64,000 nt of DNA, taken from a virus. How positions within the stretch are numbered: the first letter of the stretch is position 1; each line of letters begins with the position of its first letter. Below are positions 17,595-25,172 of the stretch, piece after piece. The DNA lies in the IMG/VR virus record IMGVR_UViG_3300043570_002836, positions 32,512 to 96,511 of that record; one strand, 5' to 3'. Under the pieces are notes generated by a model, which was given only the letters and a program-made list of their open reading frames with translations, searched no databases and was not told where the DNA came from. The translations under genes were made by a program, and so were the position numbers.

Positions 17595-18214
17595 TTCATT
17601 AAATTTTTAATCCTTTTAATATCTTCTTGAACATTGGCAAAACCTTTAGCTAAATCATCCAACCCTAAATTAGTTGACAAAACACCTTTTAATAAATTTT
17701 TACCTTCCTCCTTATAATCTGTGGATGATGAACTACTTGATGATGAATTATTATCTGATGACCCACTTGATTCAGGTGAGTCGGTTGTTGTGTTTGTGGC
17801 ATTTGAACCCATATTTTTAGAGCTTTGTTTGTGTTCCCAATGCCAAGGTTCTCTTGGTATAGTTGTAAACCCATACGTTGCCGCATTCTTTTTTAACCAC
17901 TCAAGGGCGTTACCTTTACCTACCTTAAAATTTAAATCAACGGCACCACCCCATCCATGGTTAGATGTACCAGGTTGTGCGGCTAATCCCCCTTTAGAAT
18001 ATAAACCTTTTCTTTTTACTAAATCTTTTTGAGTTTCTAAAGTTCGATATGAATCAGTTACGCCCCATTCAACACCTTCAGCTTTAGCTGCGGCAACCAT
18101 TTTAAGATAAGCAACTGATGCTTCAGAATTTAATTTATGATTACCACCGATGGATATTAAATAACTACCATTTAATAACCCATTTGACGCTTCGTTTAAA
18201 TTAGTTCTATTCAT
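17591..18214 (-). CDS. M15 (VanY/endolysin-type) D,D- or L,D-peptidase
   Basis: A 207-residue zinc peptidase of family M15. The core is clear: SYRTLETQ (Arg57 region), SNHGWGGAVDL with His86 and Asp93, and EPWHWEH (His125/His128), supplying the metal site. It cuts peptide cross-links or stem peptides of peptidoglycan. The domain ends near residue 130; a Ser/Asn-rich linker follows and the C-terminus ends in a helix NVQEDIKRIKNLMK, similar to the end of the next gene's product. Middle gene of a three-gene operon with a GAF protein upstream and the M23-like protein downstream. Confidence 0.85.
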   Translation of the reverse strand: MNRTNLNEASNGLLNGSYLISIGGNHKLNSEASVAYLKMVAAAKAEGVEWGVTDSYRTLETQKDLVKRKGLYSKGGLAAQPGTSNHGWGGAVDLNFKVGKGNALEWLKKNAATYGFTTIPREPWHWEHKQSSKNMGSNATNTTTDSPESSGSSDNNSSSSSSSSTDYKEEGKNLLKGVLSTNLGLDDLAKGFANVQEDIKRIKNLMK

Positions 18215-18215
18215 A

Positions 18216-18815
18216 TTAATATGTCATTAACACACCACCTAAAGCGGATGCGTGTTTTTCAAGTTCGTTTATTGAATGTTGACTTAAATTCATTTTTTGT
18301 TTGGTATAATCTAAACCTAAAGTTCCAATGAATTTGTCATCAATGGTCTTTATTGCAAATAAATACCCTGATTTACAATCTGTGGTTTCAGCAACATACT
18401 TTAGACCAAATGTAGCAATTGATTCGTCTTTATAATCGGGTATAATGATTTTATTATTATCTAATAATTCATTGATTGATTTACTGAATAAATTAACAGG
18501 GATATTTCTAAAATTAGTTTGTATTGAAGTAACATTAACATTAACTGTTTCATATATAACACTGAATTTAGCAATTGATTTACCTGTAGGGTAAAAATTA
18601 CCACCATTGTGAAATTGGGTAATCCAAACTCTATCGGCCTTAAATTCTTCACGAATTTCATCAATACTATGTGTAACTAATTCACTCACTTTTAAAGTTT
18701 CTTTAATCATATCAGGTTTTGACTTTCTCTTATCTAAATAGGTCTTTAATAGAACTAAAACAACAGGACCAAGAATACCCGTTAAAAACGCAACAACAAT
18801 TTCCTTACTCATCAA
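18216..18815 (-). CDS. Membrane-anchored GAF-domain protein
   Basis: A 199-residue protein with one N-terminal membrane helix (residues ~6-24, EIVVAFLTGILGPVVLVLLK) followed by a GAF-like domain (RVWITQFHNGGNFYPTGKS at about 62-80, then SGYLFAIKTIDDKFIGTLGLDY). GAF domains bind small ligands or mediate dimerisation. It heads the operon with the two wall peptidases (1-base gap to the M15 gene) and has a TATTTATAA element about 17 bases before its start. It might sense a signal at the envelope to time or localise wall cleavage, but that is inference. Confidence 0.7.
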   Translation of the reverse strand: MMSKEIVVAFLTGILGPVVLVLLKTYLDKRKSKPDMIKETLKVSELVTHSIDEIREEFKADRVWITQFHNGGNFYPTGKSIAKFSVIYETVNVNVTSIQTNFRNIPVNLFSKSINELLDNNKIIIPDYKDESIATFGLKYVAETTDCKSGYLFAIKTIDDKFIGTLGLDYTKQKMNLSQHSINELEKHASALGGVLMTY

Positions 18816-18845
18816 TAATTTTTATTTTATAAATATCTCTGAACA

Positions 18846-18872
18846 TAAAAAAAAGTCCCGAAGGACTTCTTT
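18846..18872 (-). terminator. Terminator of the RNA-ligase operon
   Basis: On the minus strand AAGTCC-TTCG-GGACTT is followed by a run of T. It overlaps the end of the RNA ligase gene. Confidence 0.8.
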
Positions 18873-19906
18873 TATTTCTCGTTAAGTAAGAATTGATTAC
18901 TAATGGATTTAAAACTTATTGTTCTATCGTAAGAACGAACAACAACACCTTCTCGTCCAAAATTAGAATTTAAGTTAGAAGGACTTTCGGCGTATTCTAA
19001 CATATTGTCAATTGAATTAGGTAAATCAAAATCAAAATCTAATATTGGCACTGTAGTTAATCCAAATTTTTGAGTTATCTCAGTAAATTGTAAGAATGGG
19101 ATGTTTTCTTGTGTATCAATATTGAACCCGTTGAAAAATCTTACAGTCTGTCCTTTAATTTTGTAAGGATTACCTTGAACACCTTCACCAATTAATTCAC
19201 CTTGTAAACATACGTTAAATCCTAATGTTTTTAACTTATCCTCAAGTTCTAACTCTCTAGCAACTTTCCAAAATGTATTATCATCAGTTTCAAGTAATTC
19301 TAAGTTACGGGAACATACACTAAACACCTCATCTTTCACGTAGAATGTTGCTGAAGAACCATCTAACTTTTCAGTCACGTAAAACTTCATCCCCAATTTA
19401 TTTTGGGTTCTGTATTTTTCGTAATCAGACGCCAAATTTTGAACTCTTTCTTCATCAGTCTTACGGATGAAAGATGGGAACAAACCTTTAACTTTACCAG
19501 CCAAAGATGCTGGAATTGGTGGTTCGTATTTAACAATGTCCAACATTTCAGTAACATCTAACCCTTCAAATGGGGTTACGTTAATGTTTGCATCAGGTGG
19601 GTTTAATACTACAATAGGTAAAATCAAACCTTGAGATACTTGACCTCGTAATCTTATAGTTTTCAAACGGAAACCTTCTTGGTCACCCATTTTTTTGAAT
19701 GAAGTTTTTCTTAAAAATTCAAATTCTTCACGAATTGGTAAGAACGAATCTACTTCACAGTAAACAATTAAATCACCTACTTTGTGATTCACATCTTTAG
19801 CAACAACAACTTTCCATCCGTCAATTGTTGCAAGTTCGATTTTATCGGCCCCCTCAATTGGTTGGATGTTACTTATTTTTCTAACGGTTGCTAATTTTCT
19901 TTCCAT
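18872..19906 (-). CDS. RNA ligase (DRB0094/Rnl5-like)
   Basis: A 344-residue nucleotidyltransferase ligase. An N-terminal OB-like domain (residues 1-110, ending RLRGQVSQGLILPI) precedes the catalytic core: nucleotidyl-accepting Lys180 in motif I (TEKLDGSS), motif IIIa-like LQGELIGEG, motif IV REGVVVRS and motif V ISFKS near the C-terminus. The N-terminal OB arrangement is that of the Deinococcus DRB0094 ligase group. It seals RNA, probably nicked tRNA, which suits the nearby tRNA array and cREC protein. The start overlaps the preceding small gene by 26 bases. Confidence 0.88.
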   Translation of the reverse strand: MERKLATVRKISNIQPIEGADKIELATIDGWKVVVAKDVNHKVGDLIVYCEVDSFLPIREEFEFLRKTSFKKMGDQEGFRLKTIRLRGQVSQGLILPIVVLNPPDANINVTPFEGLDVTEMLDIVKYEPPIPASLAGKVKGLFPSFIRKTDEERVQNLASDYEKYRTQNKLGMKFYVTEKLDGSSATFYVKDEVFSVCSRNLELLETDDNTFWKVARELELEDKLKTLGFNVCLQGELIGEGVQGNPYKIKGQTVRFFNGFNIDTQENIPFLQFTEITQKFGLTTVPILDFDFDLPNSIDNMLEYAESPSNLNSNFGREGVVVRSYDRTISFKSISNQFLLNEK

Positions 19907-20087
19907 TTGTTATTTCATTAAATTCGTTAATACCTCTACGTCTAAGGTCCCTATATTGGGATATCATAAAATTACTAATTTTATCGGGATTATGTTCATG
20001 TAAGTCCAACATTTTTTGTGCACTTGATACATCATCTAAAAAATCCAATAATTGGTATTTTACATACTTGTCATTTCCCACTACCAT
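19881..20087 (-). CDS. Small hypothetical protein upstream of RNA ligase
   Basis: A 68-residue helical, charged protein (LLDFLDDVSSAQKMLDLHEH). It overlaps the RNA ligase start by 26 bases and the small zinc-binding gene upstream by 17 bases, so it is very likely translated as part of the same operon. No family recognised. Confidence 0.6.
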   Translation of the reverse strand: MVVGNDKYVKYQLLDFLDDVSSAQKMLDLHEHNPDKISNFMISQYRDLRRRGINEFNEITNGKKISNR

Positions 20088-20244
20088 AACATTCTAATTT
20101 TTTATCTTTTACATTCCACAAGTCTTTAACCCCTTCCGTCATATGACAATTGTGTTTCTTTTCCATTCTTTTTCCGAACTCCACAATCATATCATTATGA
20201 CGATTACGAATAAAATGGGGACATTCTTTACAAGGTTTTTTCAT
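20071..20244 (-). CDS. Small Cys/His-rich protein (putative zinc-binding)
   Basis: A 57-residue frame, MKKPCKECPHFIRNRH..., with a CxxC (C5, C8), HNCH (31-34) and a late Cys (52), spacing suggestive of one zinc site. Similar tiny Cys/His proteins are common in phages. It overlaps the next gene by 17 bases and follows the metallophosphoesterase by 3 bases, so it sits in the same operon. Confidence 0.65.
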   Translation of the reverse strand: MKKPCKECPHFIRNRHNDMIVEFGKRMEKKHNCHMTEGVKDLWNVKDKKLECYGSGK

Positions 20245-20247
20245 AAT

Positions 20248-20916
20248 TTACCCAACAACATTTAACATTTCATCAGTGTGGTGGTCCTTTTCAATCTCTG
20301 AATGGATTGGTTGTTTATTTAGCAACGGAACCAACTCTCTCATCAGGTGGTATGGTCTAAATTCTAAGTGACCATCAATACCAGCATCAATTCGTTTTCC
20401 TTTACCCAACCTTTTATTGTTAGGTAAGTGACAGTGACCGTGTAAGTGCATTGCACCTTTACGTAAGTTATTCCACGAGTCAATCGGGTAGTGCATCAAT
20501 TGAATTTCTATTTTACCGATTTTTAATGTGTTATAGTGTGACACACTTGTAAATAATTCTTGAACCTCATCACGGTTATTTTCAATATGGTGGTCGTGGT
20601 TTCCAAGGATTAAATGTATGTTTTTACATATAACTCTATCTCTGAATTTTTGAATAGATTCAAATCCCCCAAAAGACCAATCACCTAAGTGTATTAAAAT
20701 ATCATCCTCTTTAACAATACTGTTAATGTTGTTAACAATAGTATCATTCATTAAATCCAAATTTTTGAAATCACGAGTTTCGTTAATTGGAACTGAACCA
20801 TCAGGTTTTCTCCAACTAGTAGTCCCACGACAAATGTTCGCATGATTGTAGTGTGTGTCCGATGTTACCCAAACATCAGGAAATTCTCCTTTTTTATTTG
20901 CTATAATTTTAATCAT
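20248..20916 (-). CDS. Calcineurin-like metallophosphoesterase
   Basis: A 222-residue phosphoesterase. Metal-binding motifs in order: SDTHYNH (about 19-25), LGDWSFGG (about 77-84), GNHDHH (about 103-108), a His in MHYPID, and LHGHCH (about 157-162). The family cleaves phosphoesters in nucleotides or nucleic acids. Its placement with RNA ligase and the cREC protein suggests end-processing, such as 2',3'-cyclic phosphate removal, but the substrate is not decided by sequence. It overlaps the upstream gene by 4 bases. Confidence 0.88.
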   Translation of the reverse strand: MIKIIANKKGEFPDVWVTSDTHYNHANICRGTTSWRKPDGSVPINETRDFKNLDLMNDTIVNNINSIVKEDDILIHLGDWSFGGFESIQKFRDRVICKNIHLILGNHDHHIENNRDEVQELFTSVSHYNTLKIGKIEIQLMHYPIDSWNNLRKGAMHLHGHCHLPNNKRLGKGKRIDAGIDGHLEFRPYHLMRELVPLLNKQPIHSEIEKDHHTDEMLNVVG

Positions 20917-21401
20917 GTTAATTCTAATTCTCTTTGTTTATACCATTCAGGGACTTCTCTATTTTTCCACACCGCAAACCCTGATTTAGCTCCTGTGTAA
21001 TAATTTCTATACGATTCAACAACACTATCTACTTTATACTCATCAGGCATTGCCTTTGGGGGGTTGGTAAATCCTTTGTCAACTATGTTTGGTTTCATTT
21101 TTAAACACCATTCAATAACTTCTTGAGATTTATGTCTCTTACCATAACGATATGTGTATTCATAACATAATTCCAACCCCAACTCACACAAATACAAATA
21201 GTTAGATAACGATTCTCTCGACCATATCGCACTTGGATGATTTTTGTGAGATAATTTATACGGTATCTCAGATTGTGTTTCAACAACGTGATGAACACCA
21301 CATAAAAGTTGTGCGGTCTCAAGTATCATTTTAACTACGTGCTTATCACAATGATATTCCGCACATTTCTTGACATCAAAATCCAATATAAAAACGTTCA
21401 T
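20913..21401 (-). CDS. Pyrimidine-dimer DNA glycosylase family (endonuclease V-like) protein
   Basis: A 162-residue protein matching a phage-common family annotated as pyrimidine dimer DNA glycosylase: MNVFILDFDVKKCAEYHCDK, then HVVKMILETAQLLCGVHH, HKNHPSAIW, EYTYRYGKRHK, and PKAMPDEYK with SYRNYY. Whether this branch truly excises pyrimidine dimers is not shown. The gene overlaps the metallophosphoesterase start by 4 bases. Confidence 0.8.
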   Translation of the reverse strand: MNVFILDFDVKKCAEYHCDKHVVKMILETAQLLCGVHHVVETQSEIPYKLSHKNHPSAIWSRESLSNYLYLCELGLELCYEYTYRYGKRHKSQEVIEWCLKMKPNIVDKGFTNPPKAMPDEYKVDSVVESYRNYYTGAKSGFAVWKNREVPEWYKQRELELT

Positions 21402-21423
21402 GTTGCTAATATAATAAAAATTA

Positions 21424-21894
21424 TTAAACGGTGTGTTCTATTTTTACTCTTACACAAGTTTGGTCCTGACCCTCATTCATTAAGAAGTTATTAATATAAC
21501 CCATAATGTTTGCTGACCCGATTGGGTTTGCTGAGTGAACAACAACTTCAGGAAATCTGACAGGTGTTTGTTTTTTATCAAATCTACTCATTGTTAAACG
21601 TTTTGGGTATTTATCGTAGAATTCGTTAACCATCCATTTAGCAACATCGTATCCTGTTTTTTCTTCGATGTTATCGTAATTTAATTTGTAATTTTTAGAT
21701 ACGTTATTGAAGTACTCCTGCATTGCGGTATCACCTAAATCGTGGTCTAATGAAATTAATGAAATGTTAGTCATACCAACTTTATTCACCAAGTTAACAA
21801 ACTCGTGAAAATTTCTTACTACTAACCAATCTTTATCGACAGGTGTACGGACATCGTCTAGGTAAATCCTCACCTTATTTAAATTTTCTCCCAT
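21424..21894 (-). CDS. cREC-domain protein (cyclic-phosphate-processing receiver)
   Basis: A 156-residue protein with the motif series of the cREC domain, a receiver-like fold associated with RNA repair: IYLDDVRTP (about 10-18), WLVVRNFHEF, ISLDHDLGD (about 46-54), TGYDVAKW and VVVHSANPIGSANM-like ending. It is not a conventional phosphotransfer receiver. The operon context (RNA ligase, metallophosphoesterase) supports a role in processing RNA ends after anticodon-nuclease attack. Assignment by motif recognition. Confidence 0.8.
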   Translation of the reverse strand: MGENLNKVRIYLDDVRTPVDKDWLVVRNFHEFVNLVNKVGMTNISLISLDHDLGDTAMQEYFNNVSKNYKLNYDNIEEKTGYDVAKWMVNEFYDKYPKRLTMSRFDKKQTPVRFPEVVVHSANPIGSANIMGYINNFLMNEGQDQTCVRVKIEHTV

Positions 21895-21928
21895 ATTAAA
21901 TTTTTATATTGTTTTTCTTTTTGTCTTA

Positions 21929-22294
21929 TTATTTAGAATTTTTATTTAATTTAATTAAAGTGAATAATTGAACAATAACGATTAAAATGATGTTTAAGAT
22001 AAAAAGTGGGATTCCTATTACAAAGATAATAAGATTAGTAGTTTGATAATCATAACCATAATCGTCCCCGATGTAGTTGATTAAATCACAACACCAAGTG
22101 AATACATTTAAGTTATATTCTGGTTTAAGGTCAGATAGGATACTGAAAAACTCAAAATAAGAGTTATAAACTTCGTGATTTTTTAAGTAATAAGGGTTTG
22201 CAACAGATAAATCGTTACCTAATAAAACAAATAATAAATAAAATACAATCCAAAATGTGATTGATAAAAAGTAAAGTGTCTTAACAGTTCTCAT
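21929..22294 (-). CDS. Hypothetical membrane protein (two TM helices)
   Basis: A 121-residue protein with a hydrophobic helix near residues 7-26 and another near 87-112, separated by a Tyr/Asn/Asp-rich ~60-residue segment with a CC pair. A host-type TATATTTG box lies about 25 bases before the start, so it is probably expressed early and separately from the repair operon. No family recognised. Confidence 0.6.
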   Translation of the reverse strand: MRTVKTLYFLSITFWIVFYLLFVLLGNDLSVANPYYLKNHEVYNSYFEFFSILSDLKPEYNLNVFTWCCDLINYIGDDYGYDYQTTNLIIFVIGIPLFILNIILIVIVQLFTLIKLNKNSK

Positions 22295-22338
22295 AGTTCC
22301 AAAGTTTAGTTAAGACAAATATACTAAAATTTTACATA

Positions 22339-23475
22339 TTACGCATAATCGCTTTGATTTAATTCAATATTAATTTTTGGTTTGTTATTCAACCCATCAT
22401 CAGGGTGTTCAAGATAACCTAATTGTCGAATAGATAAATAATACCCAACATTATTGTCATTTTTAATTTTCCATATCTTTTCAGGGTAAGATAGACCTTC
22501 TAATTCTTTGGGTGTGGTTTTAATATCGTCAATTTTTTTAAAATCATAAATATCCGTAACATAAAATTTATCACCAACTTTTTTATAAGAAAAACGGCCT
22601 AAAGTGGTTGCGACCATAAATTTAGGGTTAGCAAATAAAGTATTCAAAATCATATCACTCGATTTAGTACCTCCAGGTCCAAACCATTCTTTTTCGATAC
22701 CACCACCATAATCAACATACTCAACACTACCATAAGTTGTTTTACCTGTTCGTTTAATAGCATTATTAATAGTACTCATAATTATGGTTTTTTGAGGTCC
22801 TGTAAAATCATCAGTGGATAAATCACGAGCAAAAAATAATTCAGCAACATTAGGGAATAACTTTCTAAAATATGATTTAAGACCTTTTTTGATAGGACTA
22901 AATGCGGGAAATAAAGGGCTTGATAAAACGGCTAAAATATTCGCCCAAGAAGACCAAGAGGGTCCAGAATTTTTTGATTTTAATTCGTTAATATAGTCAG
23001 TTTTAAATTTGGCGTAAGACGATTTTGTAATGTTATCCATAACACCCGTTTTATTAGTTGGGATTATGGAATTATTATACCAACCTTTATGGGTTTTATT
23101 CATCCATAATTGAAATCCTTTTAAAAAGTCAACATTTTTTTTCGACTTATTATTAGTCGTATCTTTTGTTTTTAATTTATCAATATAGTCTTTAATTTTG
23201 CCGTGTAATATTGTAATTGCTTTAGGATTATTAGTTAAATCAACCCATTTTACCCCATTTTTATTTTTTGCAAACCAAACACCTTTTAATAATTTATAAT
23301 CATAGGTTTTGTCAAAATTAGTATAAACACCATCATTAATATTTTTAAGATATTTATCATAAAAACTTTGATTATCGTTTTTAAAATAATTTGAAGATGG
23401 TGATAGTTGTTCAGATAAAATATTTTTGACTAATGTTAATAATTGATTCTCGTTTAGACGTATTATTTTTTTCAT
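22339..23475 (-). CDS. Protein with N-terminal amphipathic tag (tag type 1)
   Basis: A 378-residue protein beginning KKIIRLNENQLLTLVKNILS then E, an evident variant of the shared tag, with L-S-E at the predicted cut site. The rest shows no named domain; it has a helical Lys/Asn-rich N-terminal half, a hydrophobic Pro-rich stretch (WANILAVLSSPLFPAFSPI, about 175-195) and a beta-rich C-terminal part. TATTTATAAT lies about 15 bases before the start codon, so it is a likely late gene. Inferred head-packaged or virion protein. Confidence 0.65.
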   Translation of the reverse strand: MKKIIRLNENQLLTLVKNILSEQLSPSSNYFKNDNQSFYDKYLKNINDGVYTNFDKTYDYKLLKGVWFAKNKNGVKWVDLTNNPKAITILHGKIKDYIDKLKTKDTTNNKSKKNVDFLKGFQLWMNKTHKGWYNNSIIPTNKTGVMDNITKSSYAKFKTDYINELKSKNSGPSWSSWANILAVLSSPLFPAFSPIKKGLKSYFRKLFPNVAELFFARDLSTDDFTGPQKTIIMSTINNAIKRTGKTTYGSVEYVDYGGGIEKEWFGPGGTKSSDMILNTLFANPKFMVATTLGRFSYKKVGDKFYVTDIYDFKKIDDIKTTPKELEGLSYPEKIWKIKNDNNVGYYLSIRQLGYLEHPDDGLNNKPKINIELNQSDYA

Positions 23476-23536
23476 AAAAATTTCTTTATTATAAATACAT
23501 TTTAAATGAAAAAAAAGCGTAAGGAATAGAATAAAG

Positions 23537-23643
23537 TTATTAATACAGGTTTCGAACCTGTGAGTCCCCGTGTATAGGTATCATACATACCACATTCCCA
23601 GACTTTATGTATGCTCAACCATAAGCCACTCGGTCAATTAATG
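23537..23643 (-). tRNA. Aberrant tRNA-like element, anticodon not assignable
   Basis: A perfect T arm (ACAGG TTCGAAA CCTGT), an acceptor stem (CATTAAT with ATTAATA, one mismatch) and a class II-type D arm (ACCGAGTGGCTTATGGT) are present, but the element is 107 nt and no standard 5-bp/7-nt anticodon arm can be folded. Instead CATACAT pairs with ATGTATG around an 18-nt loop. It may be a decayed serine- or leucine-type tRNA, one with an insertion in the anticodon arm, or a tRNA mimic. Last element of the array. Confidence 0.45.
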
Positions 23644-23857
23644 AACCTCCCCTGAGATTACGGAGAGTAGATATTCTCAGTTTTTCTTATACAAAACCCA
23701 ACGCGTCTTACCGCTTAAAAATCAACCATTACGTCGGAGTGAGGATGGTGTTCCACACTATTAACCCAACGACCCCCTTTACAAATCCTAATGAGGTATC
23801 AGATATATCATTGTTTAAGTAACGATACCAAATCTACTGAGTTTCTCGAACTCATTG
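23644..23857 (-). other. Intergenic spacer in the tRNA array
   Basis: About 214 bases between the aberrant tRNA-like element and tRNA-Ala. It contains short inverted repeats (GGTATC...GATACC around 23791-23828 and GAGTTCGAGAAACTC around 23837-23853) that could be processing stems. No gene or further tRNA is recognised. Confidence 0.4.
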
Positions 23858-23932
23858 TGGAGACAGTGGGAATCAAACCCACCCCACGGTGAATGCAAAT
23901 CACCATCGCCAAGTCTTGGAACATTTGCCCCC
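23858..23932 (-). tRNA. tRNA-Ala (UGC)
   Basis: Acceptor GGGGGCA with TGTCTCC (two G-U pairs), anticodon arm GGTGA TTTGCAT TCACC, T arm GTGGG TTTGATT CCCAC. Complete cloverleaf. Confidence 0.9.
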
Positions 23933-23942
23933 ATTTTATTTG

Positions 23943-24015
23943 AGCGGGTGGAGGTAATCGAAACCTCGTCCTTAGATTGGAAGTCTAATATAATAAGCCA
24001 CTATACGACACCCGC
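23943..24015 (-). tRNA. tRNA-Gly (UCC)
   Basis: Acceptor GCGGGTG with CACCCGC, anticodon arm TTAGA CTTCCAA TCTAA. Complete cloverleaf. Confidence 0.93.
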
Positions 24016-24101
24016 AAATTTGGGTAGAATCAGACGCGTTCTGTCTACCGAGACCTCATCGTTAATGAATTACTTCATCAGAGCGTACTGAGACACTATT
24101 G

Positions 24102-24181
24102 TGAACCTGGAGGGAGTCGAACCCTCAACCATATGGACTTCGGCTTAAACGAAGCGTGTTTACCAATTTCACCACAGGTCC
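24102..24181 (-). tRNA. tRNA-Leu (UAA)
   Basis: Acceptor GGACCTG with CAGGTTC, anticodon arm CTTCG TTTAAGC CGAAG, T arm GAGGG TTCGACT CCCTC. Variable arm is short for a class II tRNA. Confidence 0.9.
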
Positions 24182-24187
24182 ATTTTG

Positions 24188-24260
24188 TAGTCCTATCAGG
24201 ATTCGAACCTGAATCAAAGAGGTAGAAGCTCTTTATGTTAATCCCTTACACCATAGAACC
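24188..24260 (-). tRNA. tRNA-Arg (UCU)
   Basis: Acceptor GGTTCTA with TAGGACT (G-U pairs), anticodon arm AAGAG CTTCTAC CTCTT, T arm TCAGG TTCGAAT CCTGA. Confidence 0.9.
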
Positions 24261-24269
24261 AAATTGTTG

Positions 24270-24341
24270 AGGGCTGGGGGAATTTCGAAATCCCGACCTT
24301 TCGATTAACAGTCGAAGGCTCTTCCTCTGAGCTACCAACCC
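24270..24341 (-). tRNA. tRNA-Asn (GUU)
   Basis: Acceptor GGGTTGG with CCAGCCC, anticodon arm TTCGA CTGTTAA TCGAA. Complete cloverleaf. Confidence 0.92.
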
Positions 24342-24355
24342 TTATATTTGTTTTG

Positions 24356-24428
24356 AGGTCTCTAACGGATTCGAACCGTTATCCCTGGGTTACAAAGCCA
24401 GAATAATAAGCCATTATACTAAGAGACC
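24356..24428 (-). tRNA. tRNA-Thr (UGU)
   Basis: Acceptor GGTCTCT with AGAGACC, T arm AACGG TTCGAAT CCGTT. The anticodon arm CTGGC TTTGTAA CCCAG has one C-C mismatch at the loop-closing pair. Confidence 0.85.
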
Positions 24429-24647
24429 AATTTGTGATTACTCCTTGGGTGTTTCATCACATTTACGTGAATGGAGTGGCCAAACTCACTAACAACACGG
24501 ACATTAGTTTTTAACAAAATAACTATCGTCAAAAATCGTCAGTTTTTATCAACCAAAACTGAATAAACGGACTGTCGTATTTGTTAACACTATTTAAGTG
24601 CGTGTTACCTACGTTCACAATCAGAACCCTACTTGTTTACACTCCCG
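24429..24647 (-). other. Intergenic spacer between tRNA-Thr and tRNA-Asp
   Basis: About 219 bases with no gene. It contains inverted repeats such as GTCAGTTTTTATCAACCAAAAC-type half-sites and GTTAACA/TGTTACC-like segments, which could be processing stems. Nothing else is recognised. Confidence 0.35.
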
Positions 24648-24719
24648 CGGTCTATGAGAGAATCGAACTCTCAGCACATCCGTGACAGGGATGTATGTTA
24701 ACCATTACACTAATAGACC
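24648..24719 (-). tRNA. tRNA-Asp (GUC)
   Basis: Acceptor GGTCTAT with ATAGACC, anticodon arm CATCC CTGTCAC GGATG, discriminator G as usual for Asp. Confidence 0.93.
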
Positions 24720-24724
24720 TTTAG

Positions 24725-24795
24725 TAGCGGATTCAGGACTCGAACCTGGCCTCGGGGTTATGAGCCCCACGTGCTACCATTTACACTAAACCGCG
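24725..24795 (-). tRNA. tRNA-fMet-like initiator (CAU)
   Basis: The acceptor CGCGGTT with ATCCGCT leaves position 1 (C) opposite T at 72 unpaired, and the anticodon stem TGGGG CTCATAA CCCCG carries consecutive G-C pairs. An unpaired 1-72 position and a G-C-rich anticodon stem are hallmarks of initiator tRNA. T arm CCAGG TTCGAGT CCTGA has one end mismatch. Confidence 0.75.
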
Positions 24796-24801
24796 ATGTG
24801 T

Positions 24802-24871
24802 ATTCCCACGGAGAATCGAACTCCGATTTTATGGATGAAAACCATAGGTCCTAACCGTTAGACGATGGGAA
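24802..24871 (-). tRNA. tRNA-Glu (UUC)
   Basis: Acceptor TTCCCAT with GTGGGAA, anticodon arm TATGG TTTTCAT CCATA, T arm CGGAG TTCGATT CTCCG. Confidence 0.88.
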
Positions 24872-24886
24872 CGTTTAATTGTCTTA

Positions 24887-24917
24887 CAAATCTAAGTATT
24901 TACTTTTGATTATACAA
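24887..24917 (-). promoter_or_regulatory. Host-type promoter inside the tRNA array
   Basis: On the minus strand TTG (24915-24917), 20-base spacer, TAGATTTG (24887-24894), followed by TAAGAC. It should drive tRNA-Glu and the tRNAs downstream. Confidence 0.75.
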
Positions 24918-24939
24918 GACCTTTTTAATTTTTTTTCTG

Positions 24940-25013
24940 TGGTCCAGATAGGATTCGAACCTATGACCTTCGCTTTATGAGAGCGCCGCTCTAACCACCT
25001 GAGCTACAGAACC
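24940..25013 (-). tRNA. tRNA-Met (CAU), elongator-like
   Basis: Acceptor GGTTCTG with CTGGACC (one mismatch), D arm GTAGCTCAGGTGGTTAGAGC, anticodon loop CTCATAA, T arm ATAGG TTCGAAT CCTAT. CAU also occurs in lysidine-modified tRNA-Ile2, so elongator Met is the preferred but not certain reading. Confidence 0.8.
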
Positions 25014-25018
25014 TTATG

Positions 25019-25091
25019 TACCCCCAACAGGATTCGAACCTGTAAAAAATAGTTCCTAAAACTATCGTGTCTACCTTTCCACCATAGGGGC
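25019..25091 (-). tRNA. tRNA-Leu (UAG), short variable loop
   Basis: Acceptor GCCCCTA with TGGGGGT, anticodon arm ATAGT TTTAGGA ACTAT, T arm ACAGG TTCGAAT CCTGT. Only about five T residues lie between the anticodon and T stems, so the long variable arm normal for leucine tRNA is missing. Confidence 0.82.
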
Positions 25092-25141
25092 GTTTACTTC
25101 TATTCCAATACGTCAATGAACTCTTGTTCTGTTTTGTCTGA

Positions 25142-25172
25142 CAAATCTAATACTTTTATTTTGATTTGCCAA
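25142..25172 (-). promoter_or_regulatory. Host-type promoter upstream of tRNA-Leu(UAG)
   Basis: On the minus strand TTG (25170-25172), 20-base spacer, TAGATTTG (25142-25149). Same layout as the promoter at 24.9 kb. Confidence 0.75.

Noticed and set aside
23855-24091. 78-codon frame across tRNA-Ala and tRNA-Gly
   Set aside because: It lies over two well-folded tRNAs on the opposite strand.
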